From Verrucomicrobia bacterium Tous-C9LFEB (GTDB lineage Bacteria > Verrucomicrobiota > Verrucomicrobiia > Methylacidiphilales > UBA1321): a stretch of DNA of 64,000 nucleotides. Below, in pieces: positions 45,301 through 54,186 of this stretch. The stretch lies in contig NEUU01000012.1 of NCBI GenBank assembly GCA_002304345.1, positions 61,345-125,344 on the forward strand. The letters run 5' to 3'. Within the stretch, counting starts at the first letter, position 1; the number at the start of each line of letters is the position of its first letter. Position numbers and translations under genes: made by a program. The notes under the pieces are model-generated. The model did not search any database, was not told where the DNA came from, and saw only the letters and a program-made list of their open reading frames with translations.

Positions 45301-45677
45301 TCGGGTTCTTCCTCCCGCAACCATTGGCTCAGCTCGGTGCGGAAACGCGACTCATCCTGCGACCGCTCCTGCTCGGCCAGATCGGGGCGGTCGAGGTAAG
45401 GCTGCAAGCAGGTCGGCACCTTGCCATCGGCGCGACGGCGGATTTCCTGCCCGAGACGCCACGCCAGTTTTTCCGGATCGGGTTCGCGGCAGATCGTGCT
45501 CCAGACGGCGGGGGAATCAAAAAAGTCGGGCAGATCAATCTGCGCTTCCTTGAGCAAATTGCTCAGCTGGTAGAGTCGGTCCCACTCGTTACGGGCTTGA
45601 AACAGTCGCGTGAGCGTGGGTGAAACGTCCTCGGAACGGGGTGCAGAAGTGGGCTTAGCCGAGGTTTTCTTTGGCAT
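42309..45677 (-). CDS. SNF2-family DNA translocase (HepA/RapA-like), 1122 residues
   Basis: The C-terminal 500 residues form a Swi2/Snf2 ATPase: Walker [21 protein letters not shown] (about 688), DEAQ box [12 protein letters not shown] (about 784), [14 protein letters not shown], and helicase C with [20 protein letters not shown] and the ETVEE-like [12 protein letters not shown]. The N-terminal 600 residues contain a SWIM-type-free, beta-rich bacterial SNF2 N domain (PF12419-like architecture is possible but not tested). It likely remodels protein-DNA complexes or supports transcription recycling or repair. The ATG at 45677 is chosen over TTG at 45683. It is convergent with the HTH gene. Confidence 0.86.
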   Translation of the reverse strand: [1122 protein letters not shown]

Positions 45678-45780
45678 GGTCAATCGGCGAGTATGCCATA
45701 CTCTTTGAGAAGCGCAAGCACCCAGCGTGTTCCGCGTGACACTGGCTTGAATCCGGCCGCGAGCGGTTCATACTCGGTCC

Positions 45781-46320
45781 GTGCTTACCCTGCGCCCCGC
45801 GTTCTCCGGTCGAAATTGCGTCGCCACCCTCACGACCATTCTGCTGATGGCCACTGCCGTCCACTCGGCGGAGAAGCCCAAGGAAGAGCCAGTGATCTAT
45901 CACGGAGCCAACTGGCTCCAGTTCGGCCCCGGCGTGATCACGAATTGCACCGTGGCCCGCTTGCGCCTGGGCAATACGCTCGATTCCGTCATGATCACCG
46001 ACCCGGAAAAGATCGCGGAGGTGCGGCGCTGGACCGTGCGCAACGTAGCGGGCCGCTTCGATCTTTCCCCTGCCGAACCGATCGAGACCGATGGCAAGCT
46101 GGTCCCCTCGCTCTCGCTCTACACGTGGCGCACGCGACTCTCGCAGCCGCGCTGGGATTTTTCCTGCACGCCCGCGGCCTTTCTCGTCCCGCGCGTCTAT
46201 GTGGACGAAGCGCTGCTGCTCTACATTCCCCTGCTGCCCGGCGTGCTCGGCCTCAGCGAAAAAGAATGCGCCTCCGAAATCGAGGAGCTCGCGAAGCTCG
46301 TGCCAACAGAGAGTCGATAG
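45781..46320 (+). CDS. Exported protein of unknown function
   Basis: A 179-residue protein read from GTG, with a signal peptide (LTTILLMATAVHSAEK) and a periplasmic part of about 145 residues (HGANWLQFGPGVITNCTVAR, VRRWTVRNVAGRFDLSPAEP, YTWRTRLSQPRWDFSCTPAA). Two cysteines remain in the mature part plus one near the C-terminus. I do not recognise a family. It lies divergent from the SNF2 gene, and repeat copy C follows 17 bases after the stop. Confidence 0.68.
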   Translation: MLTLRPAFSGRNCVATLTTILLMATAVHSAEKPKEEPVIYHGANWLQFGPGVITNCTVARLRLGNTLDSVMITDPEKIAEVRRWTVRNVAGRFDLSPAEPIETDGKLVPSLSLYTWRTRLSQPRWDFSCTPAAFLVPRVYVDEALLLYIPLLPGVLGLSEKECASEIEELAKLVPTESR

Positions 46321-46337
46321 AACAAAGCGTACTCACT

Positions 46338-46468
46338 TCACACTCCGGCACTGCGCGCCAGCCGCGTGACGCTGCACCCAGTGCTTGATAGAGGACTTTC
46401 GCTGTTAAGACTTTCAGATGCGCAAATCCCCTCTATCAAGAGGGGTGGCGCGGAGCGCCGGGGTGTGT
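46338..46468. repeat. Palindromic element family, copy C
   Basis: About 131 bases. The right half (CCCCTCTATCAAGAGGGG, then GGCGCGGAGCGCCGGGGTGT) is nearly identical to copy A, and the similarity continues about 34 bases further (TCAATCTTCAC, GTTCTCGT). The left half is degenerate and interrupted by GCGTGACGCTGCACCCAG, a piece of another short repeat found at 48527 and 62829. Confidence 0.7.
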
Positions 46469-46519
46469 CAATCTTCACGGCGGTTCTCGTTGCCACTGAC
46501 TTCAATGCATCTGCAAAGC

Positions 46520-47344
46520 TCAGCCCTGCTTGATGAACTCGAGGATGTCCGCGTTGACGCGATCTTTCTCGATCGTGCAGATACCGTGACTGCCGCCCTT
46601 GTAGATTTTCAGAGTGGCATTCGGGACCAGCTTCGACGAGAGCAGCGCCGATGCGCCGATGGGGACAATCTGATCGTCGTCGCCATGCAGGATCAAGGTC
46701 GGCACATCGAACTTCTTCAAGTCCTCCGTGAAATCAGTTTCGGAAAACGCCTTGATACAATCGTACTCACCCTTGAAGCCACCCATCAGGCCTTGAAGCC
46801 AGAAGGCGTCGCGAATGCCTTGCGACACTTTCGCGCCGTCGCGGTTCGCTCCGTAGAACGGCGTGGTGATGTCCTTGAAAAATTGGGAGCGGTCATTGAC
46901 GAATCCTGCGCGGATGCCGTCGAATACCGAGAGCGGCAGACCACCGGGATTACTGGGCGTTTGCAACATGAGCGGAGGCACTGCGCCGATGAGAACGGCC
47001 TTGGCCACGCGCTTGGTGCCGTGGCGTCCGATGTAGCGGGTCACTTCGCCGCCGCCCGTGGAATGGCCGACGTGAATCGCGTCCTTCAAATCGAGAGCGG
47101 AAGTCAGCGCGGCGAGATCGTCCGCGTAGGTGTTCATCTCGTTGCCTTCCGACGGTTGGCTGGAGCGACCGTGACCGCGCCGGTCATGAGCGATCGCGCG
47201 GTACCCCTGCTCGACGAAAAAGAGCATCTGGTTATTCCAATCATCGCCCGTGAGTGGCCAGCCGTGGCTGAAGACGATCGGTTGGCCCGTGCCCCAGTCC
47301 TTGTAGTAAATTTCCGTGCCGTCGTTGGTGATGATCGCGCTCAT
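46520..47344 (-). CDS. Alpha/beta hydrolase, non-heme chloroperoxidase-like
   Basis: A 274-residue alpha/beta hydrolase with nucleophile motif GHSTGGGEV (Ser about 98), oxyanion segment [12 protein letters not shown] and acid/His parts [13 protein letters not shown] and [12 protein letters not shown]. The sequence is of the cofactor-free haloperoxidase/arylesterase type, which hydrolyses esters and can perhydrolyse acids in vitro. The last residues, IKQG, are encoded by a repeat element that also supplies the stop. It is probably monocistronic. Physiological substrate unknown. Confidence 0.85.
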   Translation of the reverse strand: MSAIITNDGTEIYYKDWGTGQPIVFSHGWPLTGDDWNNQMLFFVEQGYRAIAHDRRGHGRSSQPSEGNEMNTYADDLAALTSALDLKDAIHVGHSTGGGEVTRYIGRHGTKRVAKAVLIGAVPPLMLQTPSNPGGLPLSVFDGIRAGFVNDRSQFFKDITTPFYGANRDGAKVSQGIRDAFWLQGLMGGFKGEYDCIKAFSETDFTEDLKKFDVPTLILHGDDDQIVPIGASALLSSKLVPNATLKIYKGGSHGICTIEKDRVNADILEFIKQG

Positions 47345-47598
47345 GATCCGATTTCCTTTGCTGGTGAAGGTTAGGGTGAGGAAGGCTTCCGGGAGATGTT
47401 CCGGATTTTGAACGACAGCCTGTAATGAAACCCAGAATCGCGCCGTCGCAAGTGATTTTTATCGGAGGGTTCCCTACGGAAAAGAGACCATCCCTTGCCC
47501 AAACTGGACACGCGAGCGAGTGGTTACTCTGGGATGGAGGGGATTGGAAAGTCATTCCCCAGCGGCGCGCGACGCGCGCCAGCTACTGGGTGCAGGGC
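47345..47598. other. Intergenic region between hydrolase start and WalJ-like gene end
   Basis: About 254 bases with no convincing gene. The right end holds the short palindromic repeat at 47584-47609, which reaches into the next gene. The upstream region of the hydrolase presumably contains its promoter. Confidence 0.4.
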
Positions 47599-47609
47599 TC
47601 AGCCCTGCC
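47584..47609. repeat. Short palindromic repeat overlapping a stop codon
   Basis: TACTGGGTGCAGGGCTCAGC followed by CCTGCC, identical over its core to 51974-51998. Its palindrome provides the TGA of the WalJ-like gene and encodes its last residues QG. Confidence 0.7.
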
Positions 47610-48384
47610 ATTCGAGAGTGGCGCAGGCCGTGTGCGGCGCCGTCTCGTGCAGGCGCACCGGCGGCAGCGAGTCGCGCTCCAGGCGATCCCGCACCGTCTT
47701 CACCGCCAACTCGGGCCGGTTACAATCCGAGCTCAGATGACCGAGGTAAATATCCTCCATCCCGCTGTGGATCAATTCCGCCGCCGCTTCCGCCGCGGCG
47801 TCATTGGAGAGATGACCATGCCGCGAGAGAATGCGCTGCTTCACCGCCCAAGGCCGTTTCGTGTCCTCCTGCAGCAAGTGCAAATCGTGGTTCGCCTCCA
47901 GCACGAGTGCGCGGGAACAGCGGACCCGTTCCAGGACCAGCTTCGTCGCGTAGCCGAGATCGGTGAGGAAACCGACACTGCCGAGTTTGTGATGAAAGAC
48001 AAAGCCCACCGGATCGTACGCGTCGTGCGGCACGGCAAAGGTGTCGATCGTCAGATCCCCGAACGGCACCGACTGGCCCGTGTCAAAAAAGCGCCAGCCC
48101 TGATAGGCCGCGAGATCGGGCCGCAACGCGTCGGCGGTCTTGCGATTGCAATAAACCGGAATGCCATGGCGTTTTGTCAGCACGGGCAGGCCCATGACAT
48201 GATCGCTGTGTTCGTGCGTGATGAAAACCGCCTGCACATCGTGCAGGGAACGGCCGATCTTTTGCAGCCGCTCGTTGATCTGCTTGCCGCTGAAACCGGC
48301 ATCGATCAGGACACGCGCGCCCTCGGTCTCGAGAAAGGCGCAGTTGCCACTGCTGCCACTGCCGAGGATGGTGAAACGAAGCAT
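47599..48384 (-). CDS. WalJ/YycJ-like metallo-beta-lactamase-fold hydrolase
   Basis: A 261-residue MBL-fold protein: FTILGSGSSGNCAFLETEGA, then the metal motif ITHEHSDHVMG (HxHxDH, residues about 55-65), then NHDLHLL and YLGHLSSDCNRP. YycJ/WalJ members are linked to cell-wall regulation or DNA processing as 5'-3' exonucleases. The active site is intact. The C-terminus EWQG comes from a repeat element. The upstream intergenic region is long and repeat-rich. Confidence 0.82.
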   Translation of the reverse strand: MLRFTILGSGSSGNCAFLETEGARVLIDAGFSGKQINERLQKIGRSLHDVQAVFITHEHSDHVMGLPVLTKRHGIPVYCNRKTADALRPDLAAYQGWRFFDTGQSVPFGDLTIDTFAVPHDAYDPVGFVFHHKLGSVGFLTDLGYATKLVLERVRCSRALVLEANHDLHLLQEDTKRPWAVKQRILSRHGHLSNDAAAEAAAELIHSGMEDIYLGHLSSDCNRPELAVKTVRDRLERDSLPPVRLHETAPHTACATLEWQG

Positions 48385-48788
48385 AGGCGGTTATACTCCA
48401 CCTGCGGAATTCCCGCAAGCGGGGTGCGAAGACAGGCAAACGCATGAAGATCATCCGTGGTAGCAAAGAAAGACCCCACCCCCTTGCCCGATCCCTCGGC
48501 TTCGCTCGGGATGACCCAGCGTGACGCTGGACCCAGTAGCTGATTTGCTGCGCAAATCGCCTCAAAGACATTCACCTCCAGGCTCCGTCATCCCGAGCGA
48601 AGCCGAGGGATCGGGCAAGGGGGTGGTTTTGAATGGATACGGCTGAACTCATCGGGGCTGCGAGGGCGGCATTAGATTTCCAGCATTTAACGTCGCCCGA
48701 TGATGAAGATCTCTTTATACTTGTATATAAAATGGCATGATTATTGCTTGATTTTCGAGGTAGCTGCCTTAATGTGAGTCCATCCGAT
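48385..48788. other. Repeat-rich intergenic region upstream of rpoN
   Basis: These 404 bases hold an inverted repeat (48476-48511 against 48588-48626, arms CATCCCGAGCGAAGCCGAGG and its complement). They also hold a CCCAGCGTGACGCTGGACCC palindrome (48527-48546). Near 48715 an AT-rich stretch TATACTTGTATATAAAATGG lies 60-70 bases before the rpoN start and may be its promoter. No gene is supported. Confidence 0.55.
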
Positions 48789-50282
48789 ATGGCTGGACTA
48801 GGACTACATCAGAATCTTTCGCTGGGGCAGACGCTCTCTCCGCAGATGCAGCAATCGCTGCAGTTTCTGCAAGCCGCCGCGCTGGAATTACAATCTCTGG
48901 TGCAGCAGGAAATCGAAATCAACCCGGTGCTCGAAGAGGCATCGGATGATGTCCGTTCCGTGAACGATAATGACGGGGAAAACGACGGCGAACGCGAGCC
49001 GAGCGAAAAACCCGAGCGCGAGACCGAGTCCTCTTCCGAGGGCGAAGCCGAAAGCGGCAGCAAGGACGACGCGGAGTGGGATCGCGAGCTCGATGAATTG
49101 CGCCGCAACGACGAAGACTGGCGCGATTACTATGCGCAGTCGAACGCCACCTCGGCCTACAGCGCCGAAGCCGCCGAACGCCGGCAATTCCTTTTCGATT
49201 CGCAAGTCGAAGCCCCCCAGCTTTCCGATCACCTGAGCCGTCAGCTCGCGCTGGCCACGGACAACGCGCAACTGATTCAGGTGGGAGACGAGATCATCGG
49301 CAATCTCGACGATGCGGGTTACCTGAGCGTGACGCTCGAAGAAGTGGCGCAATCCGCCCAAGTGCCCTATGCGACCGCGCAGGAAGCTCTGGATTTGATC
49401 CAGACTTTCGACCCCGTTGGCGTCGGCGCGCGCGATTTGCGGGAATGCCTGCTGATCCAGCTCGCGCGACTCGACAAGAAAGATGAAGTGGAGACCGCCA
49501 TCGTCTCGCATCATCTCGCCGAACTCGGCCGCAAGAAATACCAGGAAATCGCCCGCGCGCTCAAACTTCCGCTCGAGCGGGTGCAGCAGGCGGCGCAATT
49601 CATCGGCACCTTGCAACCGCGTCCCGGCTCCAGCTTTAGCAGCGACGACAAGCAAAACGTGGTTCAGGCCGAACTCGCCGTGCAAAAGAACGGCGACGAC
49701 TGGATCGTGGTGATGAACGACGAACCCGTCCCGCGCCTGCGCATCAGCGATACGTACAAGGACCTGCTTTCGAACAACGGCCACGACCCGAAGCTGCGGG
49801 AGTATCTCAAAGAAAAAATCCGCGCGGGCAAGTTCCTGATCAAGTGTCTGCACCAGCGCCAGCAAACCATTTTCAACATCGCGACGGAAATCGTGAAACG
49901 CCAGCGGGAGTTCTTCGAGCTTGGCGTGGCGCATCTGAAACCGCTCACGATGAACCAGGTCGCGGAAGTCGTCGGCGTGCACGAAACCACCGTGAGCCGC
50001 GCGATCGCGAATAAGTACATTCAGACCCCGCACGGCCTGTTCGACCTGAAATTCTTTTTCACTCCCGGCTACCAAACCGCCTCGGGTGAAGTGATGTCCA
50101 ACACCAGCGTGAAGGAATCGATCCAAGATCTCGTCACGCGCGAAGACCCGCGCAAGCCGCTCTCCGATCAGGAAATCGTCAAGATCCTCAGCGAGCGCGG
50201 CATCCCCCTCGCCCGCCGCACCGTGGCGAAGTACCGCTCCGAACTCAACATCCTCCCCTCCAACCTGCGCCGCCAGATTTAG
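48789..50282 (+). CDS. rpoN: RNA polymerase sigma-54 factor
   Basis: A 497-residue RpoN. Region I is Gln-rich (QNLSLGQTLSPQMQQSLQFL) and region II acidic (ENDGEREPSEKPERETE). The core-binding part follows, then the HTH (MNQVAEVVGVHETTVSRAIA) and the RpoN box ARRTVAKYR near residue 475, which reads -24 promoter elements. The ATG at 48789 is chosen; GTG at 48774 would add five residues. No bEBP activator lies in the window. Sigma-54 often controls surface and exopolysaccharide genes, but I found no strict -24/-12 site upstream of the sugar island by eye. Confidence 0.93.
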   Translation: MAGLGLHQNLSLGQTLSPQMQQSLQFLQAAALELQSLVQQEIEINPVLEEASDDVRSVNDNDGENDGEREPSEKPERETESSSEGEAESGSKDDAEWDRELDELRRNDEDWRDYYAQSNATSAYSAEAAERRQFLFDSQVEAPQLSDHLSRQLALATDNAQLIQVGDEIIGNLDDAGYLSVTLEEVAQSAQVPYATAQEALDLIQTFDPVGVGARDLRECLLIQLARLDKKDEVETAIVSHHLAELGRKKYQEIARALKLPLERVQQAAQFIGTLQPRPGSSFSSDDKQNVVQAELAVQKNGDDWIVVMNDEPVPRLRISDTYKDLLSNNGHDPKLREYLKEKIRAGKFLIKCLHQRQQTIFNIATEIVKRQREFFELGVAHLKPLTMNQVAEVVGVHETTVSRAIANKYIQTPHGLFDLKFFFTPGYQTASGEVMSNTSVKESIQDLVTREDPRKPLSDQEIVKILSERGIPLARRTVAKYRSELNILPSNLRRQI

Positions 50283-50446
50283 AGTTTTTCGAGTCGTACG
50301 AGTTGAGAACCTATCCACGATCTTTTCGGCGTGGCGTAACCGGAGGCAAAAGAACGGCAATCTCACGGACTGGGCCGAGAGAGGGGCGCTCGGCTGCATT
50401 GCGCCCTACAGAAAGGCGCTCGCGACCCTCATTGCACTAACAGGCC
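50283..50446. other. Intergenic region, rpoN-frr, convergent
   Basis: Only 164 bases. It contains GCATTGCGCCCTACAG (50395-50410), a half copy of the nested hairpin at 57392, plus GCGCTC repeats. No gene seen. Confidence 0.4.
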
Positions 50447-51007
50447 CTAGACCTTCATCAACTCGGCTTCTTTGGCGTTCACGGCTTTTTCAATCTCGCC
50501 CGTATACTGGTCGGTGAGTTTCTGAATTTCTTTTTCCGCCGTGGCCAATTGATCTTCCGTAATCTCGCCCGCCTTCTGAATCTTTTTGATTTCGTCCATG
50601 CCGTTGCGGCGATTGCCACGGATGGCCACGCGACCTTCCTCGGCGAGACGATGAATCGTCTTCACGAGTTCCTGGCGGCGCTCGGCGGAAAGCGGGGGAA
50701 TGGGCAGGCGGATGAGCTTGCCATCGACTTGCGGCGTGATGCCGATCTTGGAACTTTCGATCGCCTTGCGGATCGGGTCCACATTGGAAGCATCCCACGG
50801 CTGGATCACGATCAGGTCATGTGACGGAGTCGTCACGGCGGCCACATCGCGCAGCTTCATCATCGAGCCGTACGCATCGATCGTCAGCCCGGTAACCAGA
50901 TCCGGCGACGCCTTGCCCGTGCGGACGCGCGTGAATTCTCCGAGCACCACTTCCGTGCTCTTCATCATCTTTTCTTCCGTATCGAGTAAAATGTCATCCA
51001 GTGCCAT
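50447..51007 (-). CDS. frr: Ribosome recycling factor
   Basis: A 186-residue RRF, normal length, with EVVLGEFTRVRTGKASPDLV at the N-terminus and the hinge-proximal sequence IPPLSAERRQELVKTIHRLA. It splits the post-termination ribosome together with EF-G. It follows pyrH by 72 bases in the same direction, as in the widespread rpsB-tsf-pyrH-frr cluster. Confident. Confidence 0.95.
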   Translation of the reverse strand: MALDDILLDTEEKMMKSTEVVLGEFTRVRTGKASPDLVTGLTIDAYGSMMKLRDVAAVTTPSHDLIVIQPWDASNVDPIRKAIESSKIGITPQVDGKLIRLPIPPLSAERRQELVKTIHRLAEEGRVAIRGNRRNGMDEIKKIQKAGEITEDQLATAEKEIQKLTDQYTGEIEKAVNAKEAELMKV

Positions 51008-51079
51008 AGATCCATGAGGTTACAGGAGCCATTCCCAAATGCCAATTTCCAAATAAGCCACTAACCGCCCACGAAGACA

Positions 51080-51922
<843 letters not shown>

Positions 51923-51973
51923 CTAGTTTTCTATGCGCGTACACTTCCAGTAATTCCACTTGTGGCGAAGCGT

Positions 51974-51998
51974 TACTGGGTGCAGGGCTCAGCCCTGC
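51974..51998. repeat. Short palindromic repeat overlapping the mntR stop
   Basis: The core GTGCAGGGCTCAGCCCTGC is identical to that at 47584. It provides the mntR stop and its C-terminal KQG. Confidence 0.7.
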
Positions 51999-52420
51999 TT
52001 GAAGATCTGGGCGCAGGCCTTGGGATTTTCCTGCCAATAATCGGAGAGTTGCTTGAGCCGGGCGAGCGTTTGATTGCTCAGGTGATGCTCGATTCCCTCC
52101 ACATCCGTCGCCACGATTTTTTCCGGCAAATCGAGGTGGCGCAGAAAGCGGGTCAAGGTCTCATGGCGCGACTTGATCTGCAGCGCGATCTTGCGGCCCG
52201 AGTCGGTGAGCGTGAAGCCCCGATAGCGCTCGTAGTTGATGAAGCCGCGTTGCGACAACTTGCGCACCATGGTGGAAACCGTCGACCGGCCAATATCCAG
52301 CGCTTCGGCCAGATCGGTGACGCGGGCATAGCCCTTCTTGTCGACAAGCTCCTGGATGCGTTCCAGATAATCCTCGGCGATCTCCGTAATGTCGTTGCTA
52401 CCGTAAAAGGGGCTGACCAT
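51989..52420 (-). CDS. mntR: MntR-like DtxR-family manganese repressor
   Basis: A 143-residue metalloregulator, close in length to Bacillus MntR (142). The winged HTH is seen in KKGYARVTDLAEALDIGRST and the dimerisation/metal part in DVEGIEHHLSNQTLARLKQL, with Glu/His/His metal ligands. It lacks the SH3-like C-terminal domain of DtxR and IdeR. It is divergent from mntH, the expected target. The ATG at 52420 is chosen by alignment; a TTG at 52456 would add 12 residues. The last residues QG and the stop come from a repeat element. Confidence 0.88.
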   Translation of the reverse strand: MVSPFYGSNDITEIAEDYLERIQELVDKKGYARVTDLAEALDIGRSTVSTMVRKLSQRGFINYERYRGFTLTDSGRKIALQIKSRHETLTRFLRHLDLPEKIVATDVEGIEHHLSNQTLARLKQLSDYWQENPKACAQIFKQG

Positions 52421-52497
52421 TCGGAAGATGTTCACAGAAGGCGGGATCGGTTCCAAGTCAAAATCGCGGGAATCGTAAATTGTAATAGATGTAAAAT

Positions 52498-52519
52498 TTT
52501 GTTCGATATATCAAACAAA
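52498..52519. promoter_or_regulatory. Candidate MntR operator in the mntR-mntH intergenic region
   Basis: A 22-bp palindrome reading TTTGTTCGATATATCAAACA then AA, with one mismatched pair (positions 52504 and 52513). It lies between the divergent starts, 44 bases before the mntH ATG. MntR sites in bacteria are 18-22 bp AT-rich dyads, so this is a strong operator candidate. A second small dyad, GGAGTT/AACTCC at 52521-52538, sits next to it. Confidence 0.7.
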
Positions 52520-52524
52520 TGGAG

Positions 52525-52553
52525 TTGACGCGAACTCCACCCTCGTTTAATTG
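52525..52553 (+). promoter_or_regulatory. Possible mntH promoter
   Basis: TTGACG (52525-52530) and TAATTG (52548-52553) are separated by 17 bases and overlap the small GGAGTT dyad next to the operator. Transcription would then start very near the ATG at 52563, so the message may have almost no leader. Tentative. Confidence 0.35.
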
Positions 52554-52562
52554 TTACCTTGT

Positions 52563-53927
52563 ATGCATACGTCCCCGGACTCCACGCCCCTCACCGCGAG
52601 AGGTCCCCTTTCGCGCGTCACGACCCATTCCCTGCCTGAAGTCTACCGCAGCGTTCCCGTCCCCGGCGCCACCAGCGCGGTGGGTTTCTGGCGCAAGCTT
52701 CTCGCCTTTTCCGGCCCCGGTTATCTCGTCGCCGTCGGCTACATGGATCCGGGTAATTGGGCAACGAGCCTGGCCGGCGGCTCGCAGTTCAACTACGCGC
52801 TGCTCTCCGTCATCATCATTTCCAATTTCATGGCGATCTTTCTTCAACATCTCGCCCTGAAGCTCGGCATTGCCACTGGTCACGACCTGGCGCAAGCGTG
52901 CCGCAATCACTACAGCCCGAAGGTGAACTTCTGCCTGTGGGTCGCGTGCGAAATTGCGATCGCGGCGTGCGATCTGGCCGAGGTCATCGGCTCCGCCATC
53001 GCCCTCAATCTCCTCTTCGGCATTCCCCTCATCTGGGGTGTCTGCATCACCGCGCTCGATGTGATGATCATTCTCTTCCTGCAGCACCGCGGCTTTCGCT
53101 GGATCGAATTGCTGGTGATCTCGCTGATTCTCGTCATCGGTGGCTGTTTCGTGGTGGAAATTCTCCTCTCGCAACCCGAATGGGCGGCGGTCGCGGCGGG
53201 CTGCGTGCCGTCCTCGGAGATCATTCGTAATCCGGCGATGCTGTACATCGCGATCGGCATTCTCGGCGCGACCGTGATGCCGCACAATCTCTACCTTCAC
53301 TCCTCCATTGCGCAGACCCGCGGTTACGAACAAAACTCCCGCGGTAAACGCGAGGCAATCAAGTTTGGCACGATCGACTCCACGGTAGCACTGATGTGCG
53401 CCCTCTTCATTAATGCCGCGATTCTGATCATCGGCGCCTCGGTCTTCTACCGCAGCGGCCACAACAGCGTGGCGGAAATTCAGGATGCGCACCGGTTGCT
53501 CGCGCCCTTGCTCGGCACCGGTCTCGCCAGCACGCTCTTCGCCATCGCCTTGTTGGCGTCGGGCCAGAACTCCACCCTCACCGGCACCCTGGCGGGTCAG
53601 ATCGTGATGGAGGGCTTCCTCAACCTGCGACTGCCTCCGGTGGTGCGTCGGTTGATCACGCGCGGCATTGCGATCATCCCGGCGATCATCGTCACCGCGA
53701 TGTGGGGCGAGGACGGCACGGCCAAGCTGCTGATCTTCAGTCAGGTCGTCCTCAGCATGCAATTGAGCTTCGCCGTTTTCCCGCTGGTGATGTTCACGAG
53801 CGATAAGAAGAAAATGGGGGAGTTTGTGAACCCTCTCTGGATGCAAGGACTCGCCTGGTTCCTCGCCGTCGTCATCGCTTCGCTCAATGCCTGGCTGCTC
53901 ATCCAAGCCTTCAAGGAGTGGATTTAA
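52563..53927 (+). CDS. mntH: NRAMP-family manganese/metal ion transporter
   Basis: A 454-residue polytopic protein of the Nramp family with 11-12 membrane helices. The metal-binding DPGNW motif lies in [20 protein letters not shown], and [15 protein letters not shown] is the consensus transport motif. It imports Mn(II), and perhaps Fe(II), by proton symport. Chosen start is ATG 52563 rather than TTG 52551. The divergent mntR and the dyad between them indicate manganese repression. The gene is directly followed by the second five-hairpin cascade. Confidence 0.93.
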   Translation: MHTSPDSTPLTARGPLSRVTTHSLPEVYRSVPVPGATSAVGFWRKLLAFSGPGYLVAVGYMDPGNWATSLAGGSQFNYALLSVIIISNFMAIFLQHLALKLGIATGHDLAQACRNHYSPKVNFCLWVACEIAIAACDLAEVIGSAIALNLLFGIPLIWGVCITALDVMIILFLQHRGFRWIELLVISLILVIGGCFVVEILLSQPEWAAVAAGCVPSSEIIRNPAMLYIAIGILGATVMPHNLYLHSSIAQTRGYEQNSRGKREAIKFGTIDSTVALMCALFINAAILIIGASVFYRSGHNSVAEIQDAHRLLAPLLGTGLASTLFAIALLASGQNSTLTGTLAGQIVMEGFLNLRLPPVVRRLITRGIAIIPAIIVTAMWGEDGTAKLLIFSQVVLSMQLSFAVFPLVMFTSDKKKMGEFVNPLWMQGLAWFLAVVIASLNAWLLIQAFKEWI

Positions 53928-53929
53928 AG

Positions 53930-54182
53930 GGGGCTCTGCCCCACACCCCGCCAAAGGGAATGATTCCCTTTGGAAACCCCGCATTGGGCCGGATTCAACT
54001 TTTACGCAGACGTAAAAGATCGAATCCGGCCCAAGTGGATTTCAAACGCAAATCTTTACCGTTTGATCATGATATTGAGCTGATGGCCTCGAACCTCACA
54101 CAAAGGGCGCCAAATGACTTTCACGATCGCGAAAGAATTTGGCGCCCTGTTGTTGAGCGAACTCTTAAGGGGCAAAGCCCCT
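53930..54182. repeat. Five-hairpin cascade, copy 2
   Basis: (1) 53930-53942, GGGG/CCCC around CTCTG. (2) 53951-53973, arms CCAAAGGGAAT around one G. (3) 53984-54034, arms TTGGGCCGGATTC with an inner CTTTTACG/CGTAAAAG stem. (4) 54104-54148, arms AGGGCGCCAAAT with an inner CTTTC/GAAAG stem. (5) 54168-54182, AGGGGC/GCCCCT around AAA. The gap from mntH to the tsf stop is filled by it. The opening is homologous to the cascade at 36636, with different but still paired stem bases. Confidence 0.85.
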
Positions 54183-54186
54183 CGAC

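Noticed and set aside
52554..53984. 476-codon minus-strand frame over mntH
   Set aside because: Antisense to the NRAMP gene; residue pattern is Arg/Asp/Glu-rich low complexity.
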